Notes: generated by a model from the sequence alone, not told the origin. A stretch of DNA of 11,390 bases from an uncultured Lachnospiraceae bacterium (GCA_934343915.1 CAKRIL010000058.1:1-11390); one strand, 5' to 3'. Positions 1-7,032 are shown, counted from the first letter of the stretch. Numbers and translations are program-made.

Positions 1-71
1 GGGCCTATAGGGCTCGAACCTATGACCCTCTGCTTGTAAGGCAGATGCTCTCCCAGCTGAGCTAAGACCCC
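1..71 (-). tRNA. tRNA-Val (anticodon UAC), 3' end cut by window edge
   Basis: Read on the minus strand, the sequence starts GGGGTCT, has a D-arm with AGCTCAGCTGGGAGAGC, an anticodon arm TCTGC-CTTACAA-GCAGA, and a T-arm containing GGTTCGAGCC. The anticodon at loop positions 34-36 is TAC, which reads valine codons. The acceptor strand ends ...AGGCCC at base 1, so the last acceptor base, discriminator and CCA lie outside the window. The GGGGTCT 5' strand pairs with the visible part of the 3' strand, allowing one T-G pair. Confidence 0.95.
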
Positions 72-114
72 ATAAATTGTTTTGTTTGCTCGCCGTTGAT
101 TAGCTTGCTTAGAT

Positions 115-143
115 AATATAACACCCCGACAAACAAATGTCAA
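115..143 (-). promoter_or_regulatory. Promoter of the tRNA-Val gene with upstream A/T tract
   Basis: On the minus strand there is a perfect TTGACA (138-143), a 17-base spacer and TATATT (115-120), the latter preceded by TG in the extended -10 position. The predicted start is near 108, about 37 bases before the tRNA. Directly upstream of the -35, positions 144-191 are almost pure A/T with repeated A-runs, which resembles an UP element of a stable-RNA promoter. This also accounts for most of the gap between the tRNA and the membrane-protein gene. I see no convincing terminator for that upstream gene here. Confidence 0.85.
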
Positions 144-191
144 CAACTTTTTTAAATTTTTTTATTTTTTTCAAAAATATATATTTTTCAT

Positions 192-1778
192 TCATCTTAC
201 CTTGAAGGTTCTGCCTGAAAAATAATATACAAGCGTCGCCGCCCCGCTTAAGAATACGGCGAGTACAAGTGCAAGTGCTATGTCGAACACCACTGCCGGC
301 CAGCTGATGTAGACACAGCCATAGCAGATGGCAAGCATTCCTGCATGAGCCGCATAGAAGGTGTAGCCCTTGGCCTTAAACTGTCTGTTGTAAGGCTGAC
401 ACATGTAATATACAAGCAGATTGAACACTGTATAGAACACTGACAGCATAATGATTCCGATGCACACGGGAATTATCTTATAAATATGTGCCATGTTTCC
501 CGATGCAGCAGCAACCGCTATAAAGCCTATACACATAACCACAGCCTGTATCAGCTCACATATTACAAGCAGCTCAAGTCTCACCGCATAATTTTTGAAA
601 TTATATCTTGGACTTCTGTATGCCCCTGATGTCAGTGTGTCAAGGTCCATATAGCAGAACATAAGCTTGCACAGCTTAGGTGTTACTGAAAGGCAGTACA
701 TTATAAACACCATTATCGGCAATGCACCGCACAGAACCTCCCATACGATATCCCTTGTCCCGGCAGGTGACATTCTGCAAATCACCACTCCCACAACGGC
801 AGCAATTACTATGAGAATGCATCTCACCATCATTATATTTCTCACATAGTCAAGATTTCTTGCAAAAAATATCTTATGGATATATTTAAGTCCTCTGCTC
901 TTGTCCTTGTCATACTCCTTAAAATAGCCGTCCGATGAGTACTCTCCCATCGCCATGTCGCCGTAGGAATTCTCCTCATCCTGTTCTTTTCTGTTCTTTT
1001 CCTTAATTCTCGCAATATAACTCTTGGCAATATATGCGTATCCGTCGTAGCTGAATAATTCGTACAAAACAACAGCAGCAACCACAAGTGCCGCAAGCAG
1101 CCATATGTAATTATAGACATATACCGTCAGGTCAACCACCCTGCTTCTGAGAAAAGGAAATGCATATGCCATGAATACAGATGTCCCCATGATAACTATG
1201 GTAACAACGGGGATTTCATTGATTATCCTTCCAGTGTATCTAAAAACATACAGGTTGATAAACTCTCCTAGCAGCCTTGATATCAGTATCCATATCATAA
1301 GATAAAAGGCATGTCCGAAATCAATTCCAGCAACGGTAAATGCGAGCATAAAGCCTATCGCATCTATGACAAGCTTATATACTATCCTCTCTTTAAAAAA
1401 CAGCGCCGGTTCAACCTGCATTGTGGCGAGCATCGCATGTGCATCCTCATCAATATCGAACATTCCCGAATTGATCAGAGAGCCGCATATACAGCTTAAA
1501 AAGCATGTAAAATACACTATCGACTGTCTTAGCTGGAAGCCCTCCGCAACGCTTACCGCTGAAAAAATCTTATATGGTATGTACATAAACAGCAATACAT
1601 AAATAAGCTTTGACAATATCCCAAGCAGAATCTTGCCGACAGCGCAGATTACGGAATAAGAGCTTATTTTATCTCCGGCAGCATTGCGGTGCGGCTGTCT
1701 GATGTGCAGCAGATTTCTCAATCTTCCCGCTTCATTGTCCGCTTCAAGAAGGAACTGGTACAATAATCTCTGACGCAT
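192..1778 (-). CDS. Two-half polytopic membrane protein, probable ABC-2-type transporter permease
   Basis: The protein has 528 residues and about 10-12 hydrophobic segments in two blocks, roughly residues 42-245 and 315-520. A charged linker at about 254-312, rich in K, E, D and Y, separates them. There is no signal peptide; residues 1-40 are hydrophilic and probably cytoplasmic. The two blocks look like repeats of one module: each has an acidic stretch (MFDIDEDAHAML near 106-117 and MDLDTLTSG near 377-385) followed by a P..F....R..L pattern. The ATG directly follows the TAA of the ATPase-like gene, with GGGAGG in the last codons of that gene, so the two are translationally coupled. Its role is inferred from the ABC-type partner and the topology. 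I do not recognise a specific family and cannot name a substrate. No terminator is evident before the tRNA. Confidence 0.65.
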   Translation of the reverse strand: MRQRLLYQFLLEADNEAGRLRNLLHIRQPHRNAAGDKISSYSVICAVGKILLGILSKLIYVLLFMYIPYKIFSAVSVAEGFQLRQSIVYFTCFLSCICGSLINSGMFDIDEDAHAMLATMQVEPALFFKERIVYKLVIDAIGFMLAFTVAGIDFGHAFYLMIWILISRLLGEFINLYVFRYTGRIINEIPVVTIVIMGTSVFMAYAFPFLRSRVVDLTVYVYNYIWLLAALVVAAVVLYELFSYDGYAYIAKSYIARIKEKNRKEQDEENSYGDMAMGEYSSDGYFKEYDKDKSRGLKYIHKIFFARNLDYVRNIMMVRCILIVIAAVVGVVICRMSPAGTRDIVWEVLCGALPIMVFIMYCLSVTPKLCKLMFCYMDLDTLTSGAYRSPRYNFKNYAVRLELLVICELIQAVVMCIGFIAVAAASGNMAHIYKIIPVCIGIIMLSVFYTVFNLLVYYMCQPYNRQFKAKGYTFYAAHAGMLAICYGCVYISWPAVVFDIALALVLAVFLSGAATLVYYFSGRTFKVR

Positions 1779-2411
1779 TTATTTTCCTCCCTGTAAGCAT
1801 CCGTCAACGACAGTTACTTCCTCGTCGCTCAAAAATACCGATACTGTATTATCCGAGCAGCCGAGCAGCACAATCCCGTTCTCCTTGATGCTGTCAATAT
1901 AGCCCTTTATATCCTTAAGAAAATCCAAATTACTTATGGTCTTGATATTATCCACAATGAGAATCGGCGGCATACTTATCAAAAAGCACAGAAACTGAAG
2001 TCTTACTCTCTCTTCCCATGTAAAATCTCTCAGAAGTCTGTCCGCTCTTATATCGGAAAGCTCAACCATCTTAAGATATTCCTCGGTTGTCTTTGGCTGC
2101 ATTATATTTTTTGAATTCAGGTCAATATAATACTTTAGGAATTCTCTTATCGTCAAAAACTCCGGAAAAACCGGCTCCTCATCAAAATGTGCTACCATGA
2201 CAGGTGACATGCAGTTCCTTCCATTGCACATAAGCTCAATCTTTCCCGAATCGTATCTTCCCTCGTAGGATATGCAGTCAAAAAGTGTCTTCCTAATTCT
2301 ATCTGATGTATTTATTCTGTATGCCTTTCCCTGTAAAAAAGTGTATCCGGCATTATTAAGCAATATATCATCCTTGTCCGTGACGACAAGGTCTCTTATA
2401 ACAAGTCTCAT
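1779..2411 (-). CDS. Degenerate ABC-transporter ATPase-like subunit
   Basis: The 210-residue protein keeps the length and order of an ABC nucleotide-binding domain. It has an N-terminal strand (MRLVIRDLVV), an ABC-subdomain stretch FPEFLTIREFLKYY (82-95) and a Walker B-like ILIVDN (150-155), then S-N-L-D (160-163) as in the D-loop. The catalytic motifs are lost. At the Walker A position (about 32-44) there is NTSDRIRKT with no GxxGxGK[ST]. The Q-loop position has HFDEEP, the signature position has FTWEER instead of LSGGQ, the catalytic Glu after Walker B is Asn155, and the switch His region reads GCSDN. It is therefore probably unable to hydrolyse ATP by itself and may be a regulatory or structural partner. 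The ATG has GAGG 8 bases upstream. It is first in an operon with the membrane protein, driven by the promoter at 2581-2609. Confidence 0.65.
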   Translation of the reverse strand: MRLVIRDLVVTDKDDILLNNAGYTFLQGKAYRINTSDRIRKTLFDCISYEGRYDSGKIELMCNGRNCMSPVMVAHFDEEPVFPEFLTIREFLKYYIDLNSKNIMQPKTTEEYLKMVELSDIRADRLLRDFTWEERVRLQFLCFLISMPPILIVDNIKTISNLDFLKDIKGYIDSIKENGIVLLGCSDNTVSVFLSDEEVTVVDGCLQGGK

Positions 2412-2472
2412 ATGTAAACCTCATTTTATGTAGTTGGGGGTAAAGAAATCACAACAGCCATTCGCAATCCAG

Positions 2473-2495
2473 ATAGTTCAACCTTGTTGAACTAT
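2473..2495. repeat. Perfect 10-bp inverted repeat in the ABC operon leader
   Basis: ATAGTTCAAC and GTTGAACTAT are exact reverse complements separated by CTT. The element lies in the predicted 5' leader of the ABC-like operon, about 60 bases before the ATG, and upstream of the divergent PAP2 gene. It could be an RNA hairpin or a dimeric repressor operator. There is no strong T-run on either side, so it is not an obvious terminator. Confidence 0.7.
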
Positions 2496-2519
2496 TTTAC
2501 TTGCTCATGTCTGTTTGCC

Positions 2520-2575
2520 CATCTAATAGATAGACTGCTTTGTCTGCAAGCGGCCACGCATTCTATCTATTGATG
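2520..2575. repeat. Imperfect inverted repeat (about 17 of 19) at the 5' end of the ABC operon transcript
   Basis: The left arm 2520-2538 (CATCTAATAGATAGACTGC) pairs with the right arm 2558-2575, which reads CATCAATAGATAGAATGC on the opposite strand. There is one inserted base and one mismatch, and the loop is 19 bases. The right arm begins just downstream of the minus-strand -10 box, so the transcript would start with this stem-loop. Confidence 0.65.
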
Positions 2576-2580
2576 GACTT

Positions 2581-2609
2581 ATTATAACACATACCGCTTT
2601 GTTTGCAAA
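2581..2609 (-). promoter_or_regulatory. Promoter of the ABC-like operon
   Basis: On the minus strand there is TTTGCA (2604-2609), a 17-base spacer and a perfect TATAAT (2581-2586), preceded by TG one base before to give an extended -10. The predicted start is near 2574. This leaves a leader of about 160 bases before the ATG at 2411, containing both inverted repeats. Confidence 0.7.
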
Positions 2610-2615
2610 TAGCAA

Positions 2616-2639
2616 AAACCGCTTGTGAAACCGCTTGTG
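2616..2639. repeat. Exact tandem 12-bp repeat in the PAP2 promoter region
   Basis: AAACCGCTTGTG occurs twice head-to-tail at 2616-2627 and 2628-2639, just upstream of the plus-strand -10 box. A related ACCGCTTTG lies at 2593-2601, between the two divergent promoters. Two copies spaced 12 bp apart could be an activator or repressor site; this is inference. Confidence 0.7.
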
Positions 2640-2654
2640 CTATGCTATTATAAT
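2623..2654 (+). promoter_or_regulatory. Probable promoter of the PAP2 gene
   Basis: A perfect TATAAT lies at 2649-2654, about 66 bases before the chosen start codon. The best upstream -35-like hexamer, TTGTGA at 2623-2628, is 20 bases away. This is too long for good unassisted use and fits a promoter dependent on a factor bound at the tandem repeat. The -10 is convincing and the -35 is weak. Confidence 0.55.
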
Positions 2655-2720
2655 ACAATGCCGGCTGAGACTAATCAACAGACATATTTTGTAATTTTCA
2701 CATAAGGGATGGGGTTAGAC

Positions 2721-3368
2721 ATGAAAAATTTTTTTAAAAGGTACAAGCATGCTCTGCTTGCACTGTACACACCTGTGTACCTGATAGTTTTTTATATTCT
2801 TGAGAAAACGATAACTAATGATTTCACCGCACTCAATTCTCCGATTGACAATGTGATACCTTTTATACCTATATTTATAATACCGTACCTGCTGTGGTTC
2901 GTATATGTCGCCGGCAGTGCCGTGTATTTTATATTTGTATCACAGCGCGATTTTGTTAAGCTTATGAGCTTCCTTATAGTCGGCATGACGGCATACCTTA
3001 TCATATGTGCGGTATTCCCTAACGGACTGTATGATTTCCGCCCGCATAATATTGTCGCAGATGACCCTTTTACGAAGCTTGTGGCATGGCTGTACAGAAC
3101 AGATACATCAACCAATGTATTCCCAAGCATCCATGTATATAATTCAATCGGCGTACATGTTGCGATAAACAAATCGGATAAGATACCGAACAAGCTGATT
3201 AAGAAAGCTTCTCTGATACTGTGCATTCTCATATGCCTGTCAACGATTTTCCTAAAGCAGCACGCATTAATTGATGTAGTCGGCGGCTGCGTGATGGGAC
3301 GGTTTGTGTACCTGCTTATATATAAGTCCAGGCTCACCTCCTTCATTGACAAAAAGACATGGAATTAA
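2721..3368 (+). CDS. PAP2-superfamily integral membrane phosphatase/phosphotransferase
   Basis: The 215-residue protein has about six membrane segments. It carries the PAP2 (type 2 phosphatidic acid phosphatase) core in order: Arg107-Pro108, then F-P-S-I-H-V (134-139, catalytic-site His138), then FLKQHALID (177-185) with His181 and Asp185. Members of this superfamily remove or transfer phosphate groups on lipid phosphates, lipid pyrophosphates or phosphoinositol-type lipids at the membrane. The PSxHV and KQHxxxD forms resemble the branch that includes inositol-phosphoceramide-synthase-like proteins, but the substrate cannot be named. I chose the ATG at 2721 because AAGGGATGGGG lies 6-7 bases upstream; the ATG at 2709 is itself inside that ribosome site. 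The gene is monocistronic, with its own promoter, and ends at the shared terminator at 3378. Confidence 0.85.
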   Translation: MKNFFKRYKHALLALYTPVYLIVFYILEKTITNDFTALNSPIDNVIPFIPIFIIPYLLWFVYVAGSAVYFIFVSQRDFVKLMSFLIVGMTAYLIICAVFPNGLYDFRPHNIVADDPFTKLVAWLYRTDTSTNVFPSIHVYNSIGVHVAINKSDKIPNKLIKKASLILCILICLSTIFLKQHALIDVVGGCVMGRFVYLLIYKSRLTSFIDKKTWN

Positions 3369-3377
3369 ATTAAATAA

Positions 3378-3421
3378 AACAGCATTTAGAACCGTCCGCT
3401 GTGACAATTCTAAATGCTGTT
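3378..3421. terminator. Bidirectional intrinsic terminator between convergent genes
   Basis: A perfect 14-bp stem, AACAGCATTTAGAA (3378-3391) with its exact complement (3408-3421), encloses a 16-base loop. CTTTTAGTT follows on the plus strand and TTTATTTAATTTAA on the minus strand. It sits 9 bases after the PAP2 stop and 3 bases after the glycosyltransferase stop, so it serves both. Confidence 0.88.
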
Positions 3422-3424
3422 CTT

Positions 3425-4447
3425 TTAGTTAAAGCCTATTATCTTCTGGAAGAGCCTGTAGCCTGCTCTCTGAACCACTCTTGAAGTCTTTCCTTCCCAT
3501 CTGAGTGCCGCTCCAAGGAATGTACGCATTATGTTCTTGTACAGCTTAGGATTCTTCTCCTTAAGGTACATCCACAACTCATGCTTTTTCTTATAGTTTT
3601 CCTCGTCCTTCGACAACACACAGAAAGCGGAGGATATTGTCATCATGATATTGACATAATTCTGCATATACTTCATGCACGGACGCTCGCTTATCGCATC
3701 ATAATCAAAATAATCAATCATAAGCTTGTTCACGCGAAGCTGCTGGTCGATTCTCTTTATCATGACAGCCTCATTTACCGATTGGTCATCTCTTCCTATG
3801 AAATAGTGATAGAACACCACATCCGTATAATACATCTTCTTAACATAAGGAAGCGGATTAAAAATAAAAATATTATCCACATAGAAGGTGTGCTTCGGAA
3901 GCTTTAATCCACATTCTCTCAAAAGACCTGTGCGATATATTACTGAATGCATCAGAATATACTGCGCAACTCTGAAATGTCCAACATCATGCCATGTAAA
4001 ATACTTATCCTTCGGGAGTACATTGTGATAGCTCATGACCTTTTTGTGATGTGCTCCCTGCTTGTCATAGATGAAATTGGATATAAGCATATCAAGCTTA
4101 TCGTCATTCTTAATTGAATGCCTCATTATATTAAGAAGCTTCTTGTACGCATTTTTATCAACCCAGTCATCACTGTCGACAACCTTGAAAAAATATCCCG
4201 TGGAATTGGCAAGTCCCGTATTGACGGCTTCACCATGTCCGCCATTCTCCTGATGCACAGCCTTCACAATGGAAGGATACTCCTTAGCATACTTATCCGC
4301 AATGGCTGCCGTATCATCCTTAGAACCATCATCGACAATAATTATCTCCACCTCTTCTCCGCCGGCTAACAGCGAATCAACACATTTTTCCATGTACGCT
4401 TGTGAGTTGTAGCATGGAACTGCAATAGATAACAGCTTCTCACTCAT
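3425..4447 (-). CDS. Family 2 glycosyltransferase
   Basis: The 340-residue protein has an N-terminal GT-A nucleotide-sugar domain. Residues 5-15 read LLSIAVPCYNS, residues 36-46 contain IIVDDGSKDDT (nucleotide-binding Asp39/Asp40), ENGGHGEAVNTG follows at 67-78, and VDSDDWVD at 90-97 supplies the DXD metal site. The C-terminal half, about 220-340, is basic and aromatic with no clear membrane helix, so the enzyme is probably cytosolic or peripheral. It would move a sugar from a nucleotide-activated donor to a cell-surface glycan or glycolipid; donor and acceptor are not readable from the sequence. It is the last gene of a three-gene operon. The ATG lies 2 bases after the CPBP stop, and its GAGGAGA ribosome site is inside the final codons of that gene, so translation is coupled. 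Confidence 0.88.
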   Translation of the reverse strand: MSEKLLSIAVPCYNSQAYMEKCVDSLLAGGEEVEIIIVDDGSKDDTAAIADKYAKEYPSIVKAVHQENGGHGEAVNTGLANSTGYFFKVVDSDDWVDKNAYKKLLNIMRHSIKNDDKLDMLISNFIYDKQGAHHKKVMSYHNVLPKDKYFTWHDVGHFRVAQYILMHSVIYRTGLLRECGLKLPKHTFYVDNIFIFNPLPYVKKMYYTDVVFYHYFIGRDDQSVNEAVMIKRIDQQLRVNKLMIDYFDYDAISERPCMKYMQNYVNIMMTISSAFCVLSKDEENYKKKHELWMYLKEKNPKLYKNIMRTFLGAALRWEGKTSRVVQRAGYRLFQKIIGFN

Positions 4448-4449
4448 TT

Positions 4450-5322
4450 TTATATCTCCTCATCATTCTGCACCGATACAGCTTCGGCGCTATATCTGTT
4501 CACATATTTTAACAAAACAACCGTAAGTGCGACGCTTACAACCATCGCGCCCAAAATGACACCCGCATTATACATGCTCTGCGGCAAAAGCTCCGTTATA
4601 AGTATCGAAATGAGATTGGCTCCCATATGAAAAACAATCGGTACCCATATCGTCTTAAATTTTTCATATACATATGCAAGCATAAGTCCTATTATGAACG
4701 CATACACAAGCTGCACAAGATTACCATGGAATGCTCCGAAGAACAGTGCCGATATAATTATCGCTGCCTTGACATTCACTATATCGCGCAGTCTCTTGTA
4801 TATCATTCCCCTGAAAAACAGCTCTTCCAAAACAGGTGCCGCAATCACAGCCGACACAATCTCAATAAATATACTGCCCGAATAAATCATCTGTGATACT
4901 TGCTGGTACTTTGGCGAAAGTCTTGCAATCTGGCTTAACGATACAATCACATTCACGCTCACCGCAGCTGCCATTCCAAGCACGAATATAAGCGCCATGT
5001 CCTTTGCCTTCGGCATCACATATCTAATGCCCGAGGCTGATACTCTCTTTTTCTCGTCCATTCTTAAGAAAAGCATATATATCGGTATAAGCACCAGATT
5101 CGTCAATGCCGTAAGGTGAAGACTGTAACTGCTGACAAGAGCGTTAAGCTCAATTTGAATCTCCTCTGCGCTCTTTCCCGCGGTTATTATGGTTCCATTC
5201 TTTACAGCCGCAGTGGATATAATCAGCACCGCCGCATACTGTACCACGAACGCAGCAGCAAAATAGATTACAACAGGGTATACAAGTCTCCACAATTCCT
5301 TTATGGTCTGTTTAGCCTTCAA
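4450..5322 (-). CDS. CPBP (Abi/CAAX-like) family intramembrane metalloprotease
   Basis: The 290-residue protein has about eight membrane segments and the three CPBP motifs: EELFFR (Glu166, Glu167, Arg171), FGAFH (195-199, His199) and HMGAN (His232, Asn236). These form the metal-binding active site of the family typified by Rce1, whose bacterial members cleave membrane-bound substrates and are often linked to bacteriocin immunity or envelope functions. No bacteriocin gene is visible nearby, so the substrate is unknown. The start is a TTG at 5320-5322, preceded by AGGGGGTG that overlaps the TAG stop of the upstream gene. The in-frame alternatives are worse: the GTG just upstream runs into TGA. 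The 11-base gap to the Mrp-HAD gene and 2-base gap to the glycosyltransferase mark an operon. Confidence 0.88.
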   Translation of the reverse strand: MKAKQTIKELWRLVYPVVIYFAAAFVVQYAAVLIISTAAVKNGTIITAGKSAEEIQIELNALVSSYSLHLTALTNLVLIPIYMLFLRMDEKKRVSASGIRYVMPKAKDMALIFVLGMAAAVSVNVIVSLSQIARLSPKYQQVSQMIYSGSIFIEIVSAVIAAPVLEELFFRGMIYKRLRDIVNVKAAIIISALFFGAFHGNLVQLVYAFIIGLMLAYVYEKFKTIWVPIVFHMGANLISILITELLPQSMYNAGVILGAMVVSVALTVVLLKYVNRYSAEAVSVQNDEEI

Positions 5323-5333
5323 ATAAACACCCC

Positions 5334-6752
5334 CTATCTGATTATATCAGCAATCTGTTCTACCGTCTTAGCAATATAATCAGGGTGTTCTGCCGTAAGC
5401 TCGTCCATTGAGCCGTATCCGTATGCAACCGCCATGCAAGGTATTCCTGCCTCCCTCGCTCCGATTACATCATGCTTTCTGTCACCCACCATTATTGGTC
5501 TGTTATGTGCAAGTCCCTTATCATCAAGCAGCTTGAAAGCATATTTTATTACCTCTGACTTGCGTGTTCTTGTTCCGTCAAGCTCACTTCCCGCTACAAC
5601 ATCAAAATACTTCATAAGGTCAAAATGCTCCAGCACTATGTTCACAAGCACTGTCGGCTTGGAACTTGCTACCGCGAGCTTAATTCCGCGCTTCTTAAGT
5701 ATTGCAAGCACCTCACCGATTCCTTCATACTTCGCATTCTCATACACACCAATCGGATTATATCTCTCCCTGTACTTCTCTACACAGGCAAGCGCCGTCG
5801 CTTCATCAAAAGAGTATCTCTCAATAAAATGCTCCTTAAGAGGAGGGCCTATGAAATCCTCAAGATTGTCAAGGTTCGGTTCATCGATTCCTATTGCCGC
5901 AAGCGCATACTGCACGCATGAGGTTATCCCCTGTTTAGGGTCTGTGAGTGTGCCGTCAAGGTCGAACAATACTGTATCAAAAAGCTGACTTACAATCGGA
6001 GTCACATCTATCGGCTCTGCGAATTCAAAATAGCGTCCTTCATCAGCAGCAGCCGCAAGCTCCGGATTAATCGGAAGCTTTGCAAGCACCGGAACATCTA
6101 TCGCGGATGCTTCCTCATCAATATGGCTATCACCGTATATCTTCTCGATATGTCCGCAGTCAGGGCATCTGTAATAACTGTAATTTTCAATAATTCCAAG
6201 CACAGGTATATCCATCTTCTGTGCCATATTGTACGCTTTCTTCACAATCATCGAGACAAGGCTCTGCGGTGATGTCACAAGCACAATGCCGTCAACCGGC
6301 AGGGACTGGAACACGGTAAGCGGTACATCTCCCGTTCCCGGCGGCATATCAACAAGAAGAAAATCAAGCTCACCCCAGCACACATCCGAATAAAACTGCT
6401 TTACGAAGTTGGCAATGACAGGGCCTCTCCATATTACCGCATCATCCTCGTTCTGCAAAAGAAGATTCATTGACATTACCTTAATTCCGTCGGCTGACTC
6501 AGGCGGCATGATTCCTCTGCCGCTCTCCTCACATCTGCCGTATATCCCCATCATTCTGGGAATCGACGGACCTGTTATATCTGCATCAAGTATTCCTACT
6601 CTGTATCCCATATTCTTAAGCTGACGAGCCAGCGCACATGTCACAGTCGATTTGCCGACTCCGCCCTTGCCGCTCACTACGCCGATTATTCTTCTGATAT
6701 CCGAGTAAGCATTCCCCTTAACCAGAAAGTTCTTCTTTACTTCTGCGTTCAT
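5334..6752 (-). CDS. Fusion protein: Mrp/NBP35-type P-loop ATPase plus HAD-family phosphatase
   Basis: The protein has 472 residues. Residues 1-257 form an Mrp/ApbC-type ATPase: a deviant Walker A GKGGVGKST (28-36), LDADITGPSIPR (55-66), VDMPPGTGD (134-142), and ENYSYYRCPDCG (189-200) with the CPxC cysteines 196 and 199 that hold iron-sulfur clusters in this family. Residues 258-472 form a HAD hydrolase of phosphoglycolate-phosphatase type: nucleophile FDLDGTLTD (Asp264, Asp266), motif II ASSKP (362-366), Lys398, and VGDRKHD (422-428). The first domain should act in Fe-S cluster assembly or carriage and the second in dephosphorylating a small metabolite. No stop, frameshift or ribosome site is visible at the junction near 5980. 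The ATG at 6750-6752 has GGAGGA 5 bases upstream, so a GTG at 6765-6767, upstream of that site, is rejected. It is first gene of the operon. Confidence 0.88.
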   Translation of the reverse strand: MNAEVKKNFLVKGNAYSDIRRIIGVVSGKGGVGKSTVTCALARQLKNMGYRVGILDADITGPSIPRMMGIYGRCEESGRGIMPPESADGIKVMSMNLLLQNEDDAVIWRGPVIANFVKQFYSDVCWGELDFLLVDMPPGTGDVPLTVFQSLPVDGIVLVTSPQSLVSMIVKKAYNMAQKMDIPVLGIIENYSYYRCPDCGHIEKIYGDSHIDEEASAIDVPVLAKLPINPELAAAADEGRYFEFAEPIDVTPIVSQLFDTVLFDLDGTLTDPKQGITSCVQYALAAIGIDEPNLDNLEDFIGPPLKEHFIERYSFDEATALACVEKYRERYNPIGVYENAKYEGIGEVLAILKKRGIKLAVASSKPTVLVNIVLEHFDLMKYFDVVAGSELDGTRTRKSEVIKYAFKLLDDKGLAHNRPIMVGDRKHDVIGAREAGIPCMAVAYGYGSMDELTAEHPDYIAKTVEQIADIIR

Positions 6753-6813
6753 TACATTCCTCCACACTTTTATTAACTGTGTCCGTACAGTCCTCGAAAG
6801 TCCATACTTATTT

Positions 6814-6842
6814 ATCTTAACACAATTATGACCTTATTTCAT
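6814..6842 (-). promoter_or_regulatory. Candidate promoter of the Mrp-HAD operon
   Basis: On the minus strand there is ATGAAA (6837-6842), a 17-base spacer and TAAGAT (6814-6819), with TG one base before the -10. Each hexamer matches 4 of 6 consensus bases. It lies about 62 bases before the chosen ATG. The rest of 6753-6896 is A/T-rich, and I see nothing else definite there. Confidence 0.4.
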
Positions 6843-6896
6843 TAAAAAAATGTAAAACTTTGCTAAACGCACTTTATCTTTTATTTATCTTTCTTA

Positions 6897-6925
6897 TTGA
6901 CAAAAAATAGACAATTATGTATATT
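6897..6925 (+). promoter_or_regulatory. Promoter of the TPP riboswitch-thiT transcript
   Basis: A perfect TTGACA (6897-6902), a 17-base spacer and TATATT (6920-6925) give a predicted start near 6932. The first transcribed bases form a small hairpin, GCAGGT (6933-6938) with ACCTGC (6944-6949), immediately before the aptamer. Confidence 0.85.
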
Positions 6926-6950
6926 AACTCTTGCAGGTAAAATACCTGCC

Positions 6951-7032
6951 GCTAGGGGAACCCTTCGTGGGTTGAGAGTGACTTATGTCAGACCCTCACT
7001 ACTTGATTCGGTTAATACCGACGTAAGGAAGC
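6951..7032 (+). ncRNA. TPP riboswitch aptamer (THI element)
   Basis: The conserved thi-box elements occur in order: CTAGGGG (6952-6958), the GTTGAGAG form of the usual CTGAGA, GACCCTC, ACTTGAT, then GGTTAATACCGACGTAAGGA ending in AGC. These match the general thiamine-pyrophosphate aptamer pattern (GGGG...GAGA...ACCCT...CTGAT...AATnCCnnCGnAGGGAA). Additional stems are AACCC-TTCG-GGGTT and GTGAC-TTAT-GTCA. Binding of TPP should turn off the downstream thiamine transporter, as in known members. Confidence 0.93.

Noticed and set aside
1..143. tRNA as an integration site for a mobile element
   Set aside because: There is no integrase, no repeat of the tRNA 3' end and no foreign-looking genes next to it; the 3' end itself is outside the window.
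842..1120. 92-residue minus-strand open frame inside the permease gene
   Set aside because: It overlaps a well-supported longer gene in another frame, and its composition (many Arg/Thr, no domain) looks like a frame shadow.
2616..2639. Start of a CRISPR array
   Set aside because: There are only two contiguous 12-bp copies with no spacers and no cas genes in the window.
2709..2720. ATG at 2709 as the start of the PAP2 gene
   Set aside because: It overlaps the purine-rich ribosome site that is correctly spaced for the ATG at 2721.
2792..3352. 186-residue minus-strand open frame opposite the PAP2 gene
   Set aside because: The plus strand carries recognisable PAP2 motifs; the antisense frame has no ribosome site or recognisable motif.
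4450..5322. CPBP protease as part of a bacteriocin immunity locus
   Set aside because: No double-glycine leader peptide, peptidase-transporter or histidine-kinase pair is visible nearby.
5434..5988. 184-residue plus-strand open frame opposite the HAD domain
   Set aside because: It is a Ser/Leu-rich antisense shadow of conserved HAD coding sequence, with no promoter or ribosome site.
6753..6767. GTG at 6767 as start of the Mrp-HAD gene
   Set aside because: The GGAGGA ribosome site lies just downstream of it and is spaced for the ATG at 6752.
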